64,000 nucleotides of DNA from Gavia stellata (lineage: Eukaryota > Chordata > Aves > Gaviiformes > Gaviidae), in the NCBI RefSeq assembly GCF_030936135.1, contig NC_082620.1, positions 1,116,001-1,180,000 of the forward strand. Reading direction: 5' to 3'. Under the pieces are notes generated by a model that did not search any database, had not been told where the DNA came from, and saw nothing but the letters and a program-made list of their open reading frames with translations. Shown piece after piece: positions 20,760 to 32,700 of the stretch. The position numbers and the translations under genes were made by a program. Every line of letters starts with the position of its first letter. Position 1 is the stretch's first letter.

Positions 20760-23700
20760 GTATCCTTTGCCCCGGGAGGGGTGGGGGGGCGGCAGCCCCT
20801 TCCCCACAGCGAGCGGGGCCCGGGGCGGGGGGTGAGGGGCCGCGGGGGCCCCCTCCGTCCCGGGGGGGGTGGGGGGGGTGTGGGGAGGGGGGTGCCCCGC
20901 GGGGGGTGGCGGTTGGGGGCTCCCCGCTCCTTTTTGTGTGTGTGTTTGTGTGTGTGTGTGTGCCCCCCCCCGTGCAAAGGGGGGGCTGCACCTGCTGGGG
21001 TGGTGTGGGGAAAGGGGGTGCCTCAGCCCCCCTCTCTGCTAAGGGGTCGGTTTGGGGGTTCACACCTTTCGCCCGGGGAAGGCAGAGGGTCCCCCAGCCC
21101 CCTTCCCCCCCCCCCCCAGAGCAGCGGTGACCCCCAGGGGTAAACTTTTAATTACAAATCGCTCCTCAGTTTTGCCTCCGGTCCTGCCCAGGTAAGTGCT
21201 TCGGTTTTGTTGTTTTTCCGGGCGAATTTAAACCCAGGTTTTTCCAGCTGGGGCCAAATTTCATGTGATTTATTTTATTTATTTATTTATTTTTTTTTTC
21301 CCTGACTCGGCTGGTGGAAATAAATCTCAGGTGGAATGTCGCGCCGAGCAGCTTTCTCTGCGAGGCCACGCGTGATGGGGAGGAGAAGGCTCCCACTCAA
21401 AAAAATCCCACCGCCAAAACGGCCATCCCTACAAAGAGAGGCCGGCGGTCGCGGCGAATGTTTTTAAAGGTCTTCGGTTCTCTGCTGCGACTAGGCCCCA
21501 AGTCAGGAGGTAAATACTGCAGGGATCAGCAGGAAAGTGGGGTGGCCAGCCTGCCTGGATGAGGTTTTGTTTCCAGTGTCGGACAGCATCCCCTGGCAAG
21601 CTGGCTTTTCTCTTCCCCACCCCCTCGCCCTGAAGTTTTGGGAGGATTGTGAAGTGAAAAACACGCTTAGTGAAATATCGTTACCGTGTTATCCGGGAAT
21701 GGTGTGGCGTGCTGTGCAGGGGACGGTCAGGAGTGTGTTTTGCTATTTATCGGTGGCAGTGACTTGGGTTTTAATGTGGAAGTGTTTTTTTGCTGAGGGC
21801 TGTTTCAGCTGTGTGATGATGTCTGTGCTCTTCAAGAAACGTGTTCCCTGTGTATAGGCATTTTATTGCTCTCACTTTCATTTTTGAGGTGGGAAAACCG
21901 AGCCCTTTTATAATCAGTTTAGGTCCATTGTTTTCTTGAGCTTCCGGCAAGAATCATTCCTGCCATGACCACAAATACGTTGCTTAAATCATGAGACTGT
22001 TGACGTTACAGATTTGTTTGGGTCAAGTGAAAAACCTCTGAAGATTTCAGAGAGTGCTGCGGAGGGACGTACTCTCCGCTGGGTGTTTTTGGCTAGCTTG
22101 TGCTATTCTGTAATTCCAGCGTGTGCTTTATTTAGGAAAAAAAAAAAAGGGCGAAGGTGCTGTCATGACAAAGTCAGCAGAGCGGTGGTAAGTAAAACTG
22201 TTGCTCAGGGGAAATTTTGCTCAGTTTTGAGTGATGTGCCAAGTGTTACAGTGGGAACGCCGGCCGGCGTGCATGTACAGAGTCCCTGCTCAGCTTATCT
22301 TTCCAGCAAAGAGCTGGTTTGTCTGGAAAGGGACTTTTTTAACAGGGAACGCGACACTTGGGTGCCTTGACAGTTGAAGGGCTGAAGTTTGCCTGGGTCT
22401 GGGATGAGGAGTGCACTGGGCTTTCTGAAGCGCTTTATTTTCAAGTAATCATTAAAAGCACCGTCGAGGGACTCGAATGACTTCTCCGACGTCATTGAGG
22501 GCGAGCTTGTTGGTGGTTTGCAAGAGCGGCTATGCCATCGTAGCTAAGACAGGAGGATGCTGTTGCTTTTGGTGAGTGTTGTCACGAAACGCCTTGCACG
22601 CGCCAGGGATGAAGCTTGGGCTCACCTCTGAGTGCAGCCTAAAAATAAAAAGCCTTGGAAGGAATGGACAAGACCCTGAAGGAGCTGGAGGTGGTGTGGC
22701 AGCATGTCCCATCGCAGGGACCCAACTGGATGCCCAGAGCAAGAGGTTTAGAGGAACGGAGAAGCATTAGGTAGATATGACAAGTTAACGTTATAAAGGT
22801 AGGGAGGTTAAAGTGATACAGTCTAATTTTTATTTATAACCACGCCTGTTTTGAAACCAGACTGTGTTTGATACCGCTCCTTAACTTTTAAACTACTAAT
22901 CTGTCCTTGTAATATATACAAACACTGTGTTCTTGATACCTTTTCGGTGAACTGTATTCAGGTGTCCTGGCTGGTTTTTTCCTCTGTTGAAACTTGTGTG
23001 TGCTTCCAGGTAGTAAACAAAAGCTGTTACCCTTTTTAAGCGCTGCTGTAAAAGTGAGGCTTGGGGACCATAGTTCGTCTGTGATTTACTGAAGTGCAGA
23101 GGGTCATCTGAGTTCAGCCTTATTTTTAGCTCTGTTTAGTTTCTTTTTTTTTCTGTTTTGATACGACTATTGAGAGAGCGTTACCCTACAGCAGATAAAG
23201 TGTAGTTGCAGGTTTCTTTTGGCAGCTCGGAGTGAGCAGAGCACTGCAAGGTCTCCTTCTCACGGCAGTGCAAGGGTTTATTTGTCGATGTGAAGGATTA
23301 TTTTATGTTAATAGGTAGATTGAGGCTCTGACTTGGGCTTTTTAAACTAGAACAGTTTCCGCATGGTGAACTTTGTGTCTTTGGAAATACATATGGTTTT
23401 AGTACTTAATACACAGATAACCATTTAATTTCATGATGTAATTGAAAAAAAGAAGAATTGGGTGAGAGAGAACTGTATGGGCAGAAGAGCATGTGCATTT
23501 GTAGAAAGGCATTAGCGAGGGAAAAGAAAAATAGAGGGGGAAGAAGGGATTTTAAAAAAGATTTCTTGAAGGAAAGGGAAGCTGGAGAGTGATGGACATG
23601 AAGAGCAGAAATGTTTTGATGGGAGTTTCACTCTGTTACATGCTGAATGGGAAGTTATTGGAGCTGCTGTAAGACAAGGCAGAGCTTTGAGAAATTTGCT

Positions 23701-26700
23701 TAACACAGTGGCTTCAAGAAATTAAATTTTCTGTGTAAAAGTGAGTTGGAATAATTTTGTGGCTGTGGTACTGGTGAGTATTCAATCAAACCTGATTTCA
23801 GGCAGAAATTGTGCTCAAAAGTTGTCAGTATGGACAAATCCTCCAGTTCGATTCTGACCCTTATTTGGGGGGGATGGACAAGGGAGGGTGTAAGGGTGTA
23901 ACTGTGAAGTGACACACAGAGGGATATTATCAAAAACGAATCCGATCTGCCCACCTTTGCTTTGGCTTTCAGACTGCTTCTCAGGAATAAGTTCCAGATG
24001 AAGTTGATTGTTCTGTAGTGAGACTTCTTCCGTAAAAATGTAAAATAATGAAGGTACGCTCTGGGCTGCGAGCTTACTGTAGACCTTTCTGCTTTTAACT
24101 TGATAGTACTTCTGATGCATGTTAAACTACAGTGTGTTTCTTTACTCTCCCGCGCGCTCCCACTTCAGAGTAAAGTATTTTTCATGCATGTTATAATAAG
24201 CTGCTCTTTAAAAAGTCCACATGCTGTGAATAAATTTTGTGGATCAATATAATTAGATCACCAGTTTCTTCACAGCCCCAGCCCAGACATGGGCAAACAT
24301 TGCACCGTAAAGGACAAACAGATTGATTTGTGTTGAACCTGGGTAACGTTGCATGTCTGCTGGCTCTTCAGGGTTAATTTAACACTGTACCTTGGAGCCA
24401 AATTAGAGCTGTCTTGGGCTCTGGGCTGGTGTCAGTAGGTTTTTGTTTTCTTTTCCGAACTTCCTTGCGTTTGGAGGGAGTTCAGCTTCCTGGTTGTTGA
24501 TGGTCTCTGTGCAGGCACCGGTAAACTTGACCTTAACATATCACCGTGGCTGTTTCAGCGTGGGATTGGGTATCTCTGGACATGGGTATTTTTCAGGTTA
24601 TCGCAGTGAGGCAATCATGGCAGGTTCAGGATGGGTTTTAACAGGCCGTCACTTAGTCTTTCTTTTCTTCCCCCACTTTAATTCCGTTTCTGAGAAGCAG
24701 AGAGGAAGGGTCAGCTTTTGGGGGGATTTTTGTGTGAAGTACATCATTGCTGTGCGTGGAAAAGTGGGGTTTGTGAACGTTGCCTCAGTAATTGACTGTC
24801 TGCTTTAGTTTTTCTGAGTTACTTTAGCTAACTGCTGTAGTCCCTTTCAGAAAGCAGTGTGCTGATTCCTGCTCTGTTGGGTGGCATCTTCTGGATGCGA
24901 GCGGCTTCCCAAAAGCCCCGGAGAACAGCAAGAAATAGAGGATCGCTTTCAGGAACGTAAGAGACTGTGTGTGAAGTCAGGGTGACGTTCTGGCAGCGCT
25001 TACCCGGCGTTCGGATGTGGGCCAGGTTGTGCTGTTGGAGTAGGCCTAGTTAATTTAAGACCGTTGAGAAGGATTTGGGTGCGTGGGGGTTTCTATCTTC
25101 TCTTAGTGAGCAAAGAGTTGAGCTGGAGGGGAAAGTGCCCAAGAATTTCTCCAAGGAGAGTATCTTCGGTGTGCGCTGAAGGATCGGGGTCTCTGGGTTG
25201 CTGTGATACCCTCTGGGAGTTTGGAGCCAACGCCGCCTTCCCTTGCTGCTTACTTCCATTACGAGTGGCTTTTTTCCAGAGTATGTGATGCAGCATCTCT
25301 CTGTGCTCTCTGGGGTTTATCTGTTGATGACTTTGAAGATGAGGACCCGGGGATGAGGAAGCTGCTTGGGCATAAAAGTCAGCTTGAAGAGTGTGATCAT
25401 GGCTTTTGTGCAAGGTGCCGTGCCTCCCTGTGCCTCGGGTGGATCAGCTCCGGCTTCTGGGCGGCTTTGACATTGAATTGGAGCTAAAACGAGAGCACAG
25501 TTGGAAGTCCTCTTCCAGATGCCAGTGGCAGCTGCTCACGAGGAAGGATGTTCAGAGCGTTATGGTCATGAAACGGGAAGAGCGGCGAGAGGTGGGAAGA
25601 AGGGGAGGAACTGGGCTGAGATCAGAGGTGTTCCTTGCCCTGTGTTTTTTTGAGGTTAGGAGTGAGCTTTGCGAAATCTCGGCTGGATGAAGGGAAAGAA
25701 GGGGTGGCGGTGTTGCGGGAGAAGCGTTTCCATTTAGGAGTGTTTGAAGCCGTGGAGATCATACATCTTGGGAGGGTATGCAGCAGGAGAGAAGCTTTGA
25801 AAACGTGGAGACTTTCCCTTCCGCTCTGTGGCAGTGGCTGTCCTGCAGGGGACGAACAGGCACGGGTTTGTGAGTGTATTGCCAAAAAATTAAGTGCTTT
25901 TAGACCTCTTTGCCATCTCCCCTGTTGATGTTCCCCAGCCTTGGCACATCTTAGCGTTCTTTCAAGCAGGAATAGCTTTAATTTATTTAATGACAAAAGC
26001 TAATCATGTTATAGCGCAGATATGTCATTTTACCAGCTTTGTAAGATCTTTGTGGTGAAATGTCTTGGAGAAAACCGTTCTTCCAAAAATGTGATTTCAC
26101 ATAGCTTATTCTCTTATCATATCTGAGGACATGATTGTGTATGTTCTCTGGCAGAAGTCTGCGGGAGAAGGTTACTTAGCCATTTAAATATATATGTATT
26201 TAATGTGCAGTACAGATTTTGGAACACAGTTTGTGTTTTTATCTGTGGTAAGAAGTCGGTGAGAGAGTAATAGGAGACTGTAGAACAAGTAATTTCCCTT
26301 TTAGATGTTGGGACGTAGAAAGATTTTCATCTGTGCGTATGGGTTTTGTCCATCATCTTAGGGCTGAAAGGCTTGTTCATGTCATTAGCAAATGTTGGGA
26401 TGTGTCGAACCGGTGCCTTTGCTCCATTTTTGTTTCATAGTAAGAGTGAGCAGTGAAGATCTCTCTTCTTTAGAAGTTGTAGGTAACCTGCATTTTCTTT
26501 CTCTCCCTAATCCAGCAATTTCAGGGCTAGTCAACTGTCAAGTTTAGTTGTGTGTAAATCTGCTAATATGATTAGAGTTGCTGGAGTTTTTACTCTGAGG
26601 AATTACAGATGGGTAGTATCACTGTTTTACAGTCATTTCTTTAGTAGGAAACTTTTATCTGTGACTTGAATGTGTCTGCTAGCAATTGCAAAGGCTTTTC

Positions 26701-29700
26701 TGGAATGAATGGGGAAGAGAAAACCGGTTGTTACGGGGCATGAAGATGTGGGTGGAGGAGTCCTGTGCCACATGGTCTGGAGGAACTGGGGGAACTAATT
26801 TTTCCTTTTTTTTTTTTTTTTTAAAGGGAACGTAGTTGATGTGACTTCTCGTAGTGCTGTGTTTTACACTTAGTGGTAATTTCAAGAACCTCTCCTACGT
26901 ACAGCTGTCCTTTCCAAACTGTGGACTTTGTTTTGCCTCCCAAATAGGAAATGATGATGTGGAACAGCTGGAAGAAGAAAACAGAATGGGTTCTTAAAAA
27001 AGAAAAGGATCAAAAGGAGGAGAGCAAAATAAGCTTCTAGGCTAGTGAAATTTTCTGGTACATGTAATTCTTATGTTTTATGATATACGTTTGGAAGATG
27101 TCCCAGAGCACGCTCTCTCTTTTCGTAGTAGGTGATGGCACGCTGTTGCTGATGGGACTTGAGTCAAATTGCTGTTGGGCATGTAACTAGGTTAATGGGA
27201 CAGCATGGGTTTTTTTCTTTCCTGAAAGGAAAATTATGTGCTCCCTATTCTGATTGTACCTTAAGAATTGTTTTTACCTTTGTTTGCTGTGTAGTCATCT
27301 GAGGTGGAGAGAAAAGGACAAGTTTCCCCACACCGAGATTGTATCAGGTTTAAATCAATCCTGCTACCAAAAATAATACGTTTCTGCTGTTGGTTGTGGC
27401 ACCTTTGTCTATCCTTTATTTGCCTGAGGGTTAAAATATTTCTAGAGCTTTAAATATGCCTGAAGAAAAGAAAAGTGGCTTCTAAAATGTGCATCTTGAA
27501 AGAAAAGCATATCCAGTCCTCGACTGAAGCCAGTAGCGTTCTCCAGAACGGTCGGTGAAGTGGTGAAATGGGTTAGGACTTGTCGAGATGCACGGAGCAG
27601 CTGCTCCTTTCCAAGTGGTTGAACTCGGCAGGAATGAGACTCTCATGCTCTGGAGTAAGAGTATCTGCACGGGAATAACTCCGTAAAAGCCGCGAACGCG
27701 AAGACCATCCCTGCTCTTACCAGGGGAGTGGGCTTCACGTGGTACATCCTCAGGGTGGTAGGAAAATAAATCTTGCTGCCAGTCTTTGAGTTTGCTCTTG
27801 ATGCTGTGAAAATGCCGAGTGAGGAAGAGTTAATGCAGTTAAAGATCTTAAATAACGCAGATTTTCCTGAGTTTGGAAAGCTTTTGGGAGGTGGAAACTA
27901 ATAAACAGTGCACCGACTCTCTCTGTCGGGTTCCCAGGTGATGATTATGTATTTGTTTGTGTTTTGGTTTGATTTACATGTGAGAATGACTGTGTGTGAG
28001 TTACTGAATTACTAAGAGTAGTCTGATTTAAGTGTCTGTGTCACTGGTGGCATTTGAAAATCCATTTGGACTAATGCTATGGCTGCGCTAATGGTGGTCT
28101 GAAAAAGAGATTTCCCTCTTCTGTGCATTTTTAAGAGGTCGTAGAAGTTACTGTGCTTTGCAACCAGCATTTTTCTGGGCTTATTTTGTTCTTTTGCCGA
28201 AAAGCAAAAATGACAGAAGTCTTTGGTCTTTTCAGACTAAGCAGGAGACTTTTCCTATAAGCATCAAAGGGAAAGATTTTTTTAGTGATACTACTTACAG
28301 CTTTGGTTTTTTAGTCAGCTACTGTCTTTGAAAGGCTCCTAACATCCTGAAGAAAGGACATGTCTGTAAAAAGAAAAAAAAAGCGCATTCCCACTAAGCA
28401 GCGAGACCTAGCCCTTCTGTCCTTGGACTGCCACGAAATCTTCTACAGAACCGTCAAGTCCAATGTGAAATTCAGAACAAAATCTGGTCTGAAAGCTTTC
28501 TGGAAGTCTTTAATTCTTGTTTGTGGTGATGTGCAGAGTGCTTTAGGCTTGACACCGGACACTTTGTTTTACAGCGTGCGGCTGATGAATTGGACAGGCT
28601 CAGTATCTGTATTGTATTTGAAAGGGAACTCAGCGGGGTGCTGTAGCTGAGGGTAGATAATCTATAGGTCTTATTTGGGGGGGAGGTCAAGAACTGAAAT
28701 CAAAAAGCATTTAAAGCACGTTTGTTGTGACTTTTAATGTGAAATTCACGGTGCATCTCAAACTCCGGTGTACGGTGGGAAAGGGATTTCAGCAGCTGGT
28801 GATTGATGCCCAATTTTAGCATGGCGAAGTTTGTGTAGAAGGCTCTTTTGGATGTACCGTTTCCTGAGCTGCTGAGACATCTTCTGAGTTCAACTCGCTG
28901 TAGAATATAAAGCTAGCTTCAGTTTGTGGCACCCTTTCTCGCCAATGCTTACACAAATATAAACACTAGTTACTGGATGGTCTCTCTTCAAATACTTTAC
29001 TTTTCTGGGCTCTGCGTTTTGTATTCTAGATTTGCAAAATGCAAATAATTCCTCTCTCAACCTGTCTGTGCAACTTGGGTTTTATGTTTTCCTTCAGCGT
29101 TTTGTTTTAAAGTAGATTTCAAAGTGCTTTTATGTCTCTTCGAAAGAAAAAAAATCTAATTTTTGTTGATGTGCAAATATTGCAAAGTGTAATTTTTCGA
29201 TGAGCTTAAGCTGTTCAGCTTAATTGTATTGATTTCATTTCCAAAACACTTTTTTTAATTAAAAAATAGCTTCATCTGCACAAATAAACTACTTTATGCT
29301 TAAATATTTGGTTCTGAGCTTGTGCACCAAGTTTGATTTGAAATTATTCCCGTTTACCCCCTGAAAACTTAACGTTTCATTGCACTGTCTGTGGCAGCAG
29401 TACCTGGTATTGCAGGCGTTCACCGAAACAATTGTTGCCGGCACTTGGCACGGTCCCCATCGCTGCTTGCTGAAGCCAAAGCACACTTTATCCACTCAGG
29501 CTGACATTAAGATCATTAAATAAATGAATGATTTGTACTGTCACCAAATTCCCGTTCTGGCAGCTGAAGAACATGTGAATTTTATAGCCGGGACCTCTGT
29601 CCAGAATGTCTTATTGAATGGCCTGGATGTCAGGAGTGGGAACAGTCAGCAAAAAGCTTTCTAGTAAAATGTCTGTGCCTTAATGAGAATTACGGTGTGG

Positions 29701-32700
29701 AGTGGTGTAAAAGCCTGAATTACTAGACATCTGATCATCCAAGATGAGTATTAATCAACCTGTGAAGGGCGCGTAGAAAGAAACTGGAGCACAGCAATAA
29801 AACAAGGGAGCAGGAGAGAACCAAAGAGGGGTGGAGAGCTGTTTCTCTGTTGGCAACGCAGGTCTGTCTTGCTGTTTGAAAGGAGTTTGTTGGGGGAAAA
29901 ATGCAGCCAAGCCGGGAAGTGTTGAAAGTAGGGATAACTCTTGGTCTCCATCAGGGAGTTTGAGGTCTCGCTGGTTGAGCTAAAATGCTAAAAGGTCACT
30001 CAAAGGTTGGAATATCTTGGAGGAGTCTTCCACCTCCGGGAGGAGAAGGTTGAAAATACTTTCTCAAAGGAGGAGAGTTGACTTGTCAGGCTTGGCTTGC
30101 TTTTTCTTGTGGTCTAACTCCATCTTCGTTTTTATTATGTTGTGCTTAAGCATGGTGTTTTTGCTTAGGAATAGGGGACATAAAAGATGTGTAGCATCCA
30201 CGCTTGCTGCAGGTGGGTCAAAAATGCCTCTGAATTGCAAAGGAAGAAGTGGAAGTGTGTTTTGACCAGACAATTTGATGAGCCATACAACTGTGTATCT
30301 GCAGGCTGCTTGCACTGCAGCCCCAAGTAATATCAGAGGTGCTCTGCACTAGGGATCACTTAAAATGTTTGATTTGGTCCATTCCTGTTCTGAAGTGTAG
30401 CAAAATGTCAGTGTTTAAGACCCAATTCATTGTTTTCATACTGGAGCAAATCCTTTTCTTAGTCTTCTCTTCCTCCCCTCCCCATACCTTAGTGTTTGTC
30501 TTGATTACGGTTAATTTGATAAAAAGCTGCTAAGCTAGCACCGGTAACCAGTGCGGTCCTCAGTGCATCCTTATCCATGTTTTAACAGGTGACGTCACTC
30601 ATTGCCATAGTGGTGATGAAAGCCAAGTGGTTGGGTAATGTTTGTAGGTGTTGAAGTTCATAATCTTTGAAGACCTGCTACGAATTCAGTGATAGTGCAG
30701 TTTCCGTGCAGCCTGAAATCAGCAAAATTGGGGGTCTACGCTAATCAGAAAAGGAGCGATCCTGCCTGATGCGGTGCTCAGAGTGTCCCGTCGATGCAAG
30801 CAGAAGACAGGGTCAGGTCCTGAAATTCCCATTTCTTTCCCATCTGGGATAGCACATCAGGTGCACCTCCACCGACTTCTACCTGAGTGTTAGTTCAGCT
30901 GTGTAGCATTACTTTGGAGGCCACTTTGCGCAGTAAGGAGAGAGATGTGTGCTGGGAAATCTTCCTCGATGGTCACGTGCAGTAGATGCAGCCTTCCCTC
31001 TGTGCTTGACCTCTGCGTTTGCGGCCCGAATTCAACAGGCAGAGCTAATGGCAGTAAAACCAGCATTTCTTTAAATGAGAGATGCTCTGAGATTAATTTA
31101 CTGCTCATCTTCAGCCTCAGCTGGGATAAATATACTGTTGCTATTTCTTTTTCTTCAAGCACCCTGTAGATGTGTGTGTAAAGGATGAAATTGAGAGTCC
31201 TTACCAGGAAAAACTGAACGTGTGGAGGACTGGACCAAGGAGACCCAGACCTCCTGTCCAACCTATACCCCTCTATGAGCTGTGGGGTTTTTTTCGGCAG
31301 TGTAAGATGCATCTTGCTGTCTTCTCTAGATGCCTGCTTTCTCGAGATTTCATTTTGTACGACGTGGGATTTTAACTTGAGAGTAGCTCCGCATGTGGCA
31401 AGAGGGTACTTCCGATTTCATTTCATTTTGATAAACCACAGAAATAAAGATTATGGGGGGAAAAATCGCGAGGCGTTACAAAACTGGGAGTCAAAATGAG
31501 CATTAACGCTCTTGAGAAGCGTACTTGTAGAATCTGTTGTGCGGTTGACGGAAGGACCATCAGTCTGGGTGACAACACTGCTGTCACCGCGATGCTTCCT
31601 GACAGACTGACCAGCAGAGCATTACATTTTCCCATGAAGTCACAGCGTGAAGTATTAGAGACACGGTAGGAAACGTAGCTGAGTGAATGAGACAGTGAAC
31701 TACTAGGCTGTTTGATATTCATGCTTATCATTCAGATAGAAAGCCTGGCTTGGAAATATATGGTTGCTGCTGTAGGGTCCCAAACCTCCAGGGATGCAAG
31801 CAGTGGTGGTCCCTGTAGAGAAGAGGCGTGCGTGGGTTGTAGCCTTGTAAGCTATAGTAGGTTATTTGTGGTTTTAGGGTACAAAGTTTCAGGTAAGTGG
31901 GCTGGGGGAGTTCTGTGTTAATGGCATGCACAGGAAGATAAAAATAAGCTGGTTTTTAGTACGTTACAGAAATTTAGACTCTTGGGTGAAAATTGCCACG
32001 AACAAGCGCTGTAGTACTTGTGTCTGTGTTGGGAACTTTTTTCCCTAGTCTTGTAACAACATGCCCCCAGATGCAGATAATTGCTGGTGCTAAAGGGAAG
32101 CCGGAGACATAAGGTTTTACTTGATGAATTCAGTATGAGGGAAGGTAGGCTGTCATACCCACGCGGAAGTTTGTTCCAGGCTGTAGGCTGAATAAAGGCT
32201 GAGTAAAAGCTTGGTAACCTTTCTCTGCGATGAGATACGCTTCTTCCTGGTCTGCCTTCCTCTGTGCGTATTTTAATTATGTCACCTGGCCCTCTCTGCT
32301 TGGATTTTAACGTTCTTAACTGCTTATGTGTTTGCAGTATAAACTCAGTGTAGAAATAACTGTGTGTGTGTTAAGTAACTGTTCTGAAGGGAAAAAAACC
32401 CAACAAACCCACAAAGCAAACAATCCCAATCTTCGCTTGCTGGCGAGGCTGTTGGGAGTAGAGGAATTTCTCTGCCAGCTCGGAGTATTGCTCGGTGTAA
32501 GCTCTCCTCACCAGCCGCGCTGACAGCGGCTCCACACTTCACAACCCAGACCCCGAAGCGTGTTTATCAGGTTACCTCAAAGCAGCACATGAGCAGTGGC
32601 TAAGCAGGTCAGAGCCTCTCTGTGAGCGTGCGTGCAGCTGGTATTGGGCCAGAAACTGCTGTTTCAGCTGCTAATCGGGGGACAGAAGTACGCTAAATTT

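Larger units (their letters stand above)
19690..20900 (+). promoter_or_regulatory. EIF4G3: CpG island and probable promoter of EIF4G3
   Basis: GC content and CpG density rise sharply from about 19690 and stay high past the first coding exon. There is no TATA box. A short upstream frame, ATG at 20222 with TGA at 20246-20248 (eight codons), would lie in the 5' UTR if transcription starts before it, and another ATG at 20342 opens a five-codon frame. The transcription start cannot be placed. Confidence 0.75.

Noticed and set aside
20566..20835. Reading EIF4G3 exon 1 on to its in-frame stop as a single-exon gene
   Set aside because: Phase agreement and family recognition with the exon at 63929 show that it is spliced; the sequence after 20780 is GC-rich intron.
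28360..28650. Lys-rich 96-codon open frame in the large intron
   Set aside because: No family resemblance and no promoter or poly(A) context; a frame of this length is expected by chance in 43 kb.
30690..30900. Segment with blocks faintly like a palindromic amniote repeat
   Set aside because: Too diverged to call by eye; no clear inverted ends.
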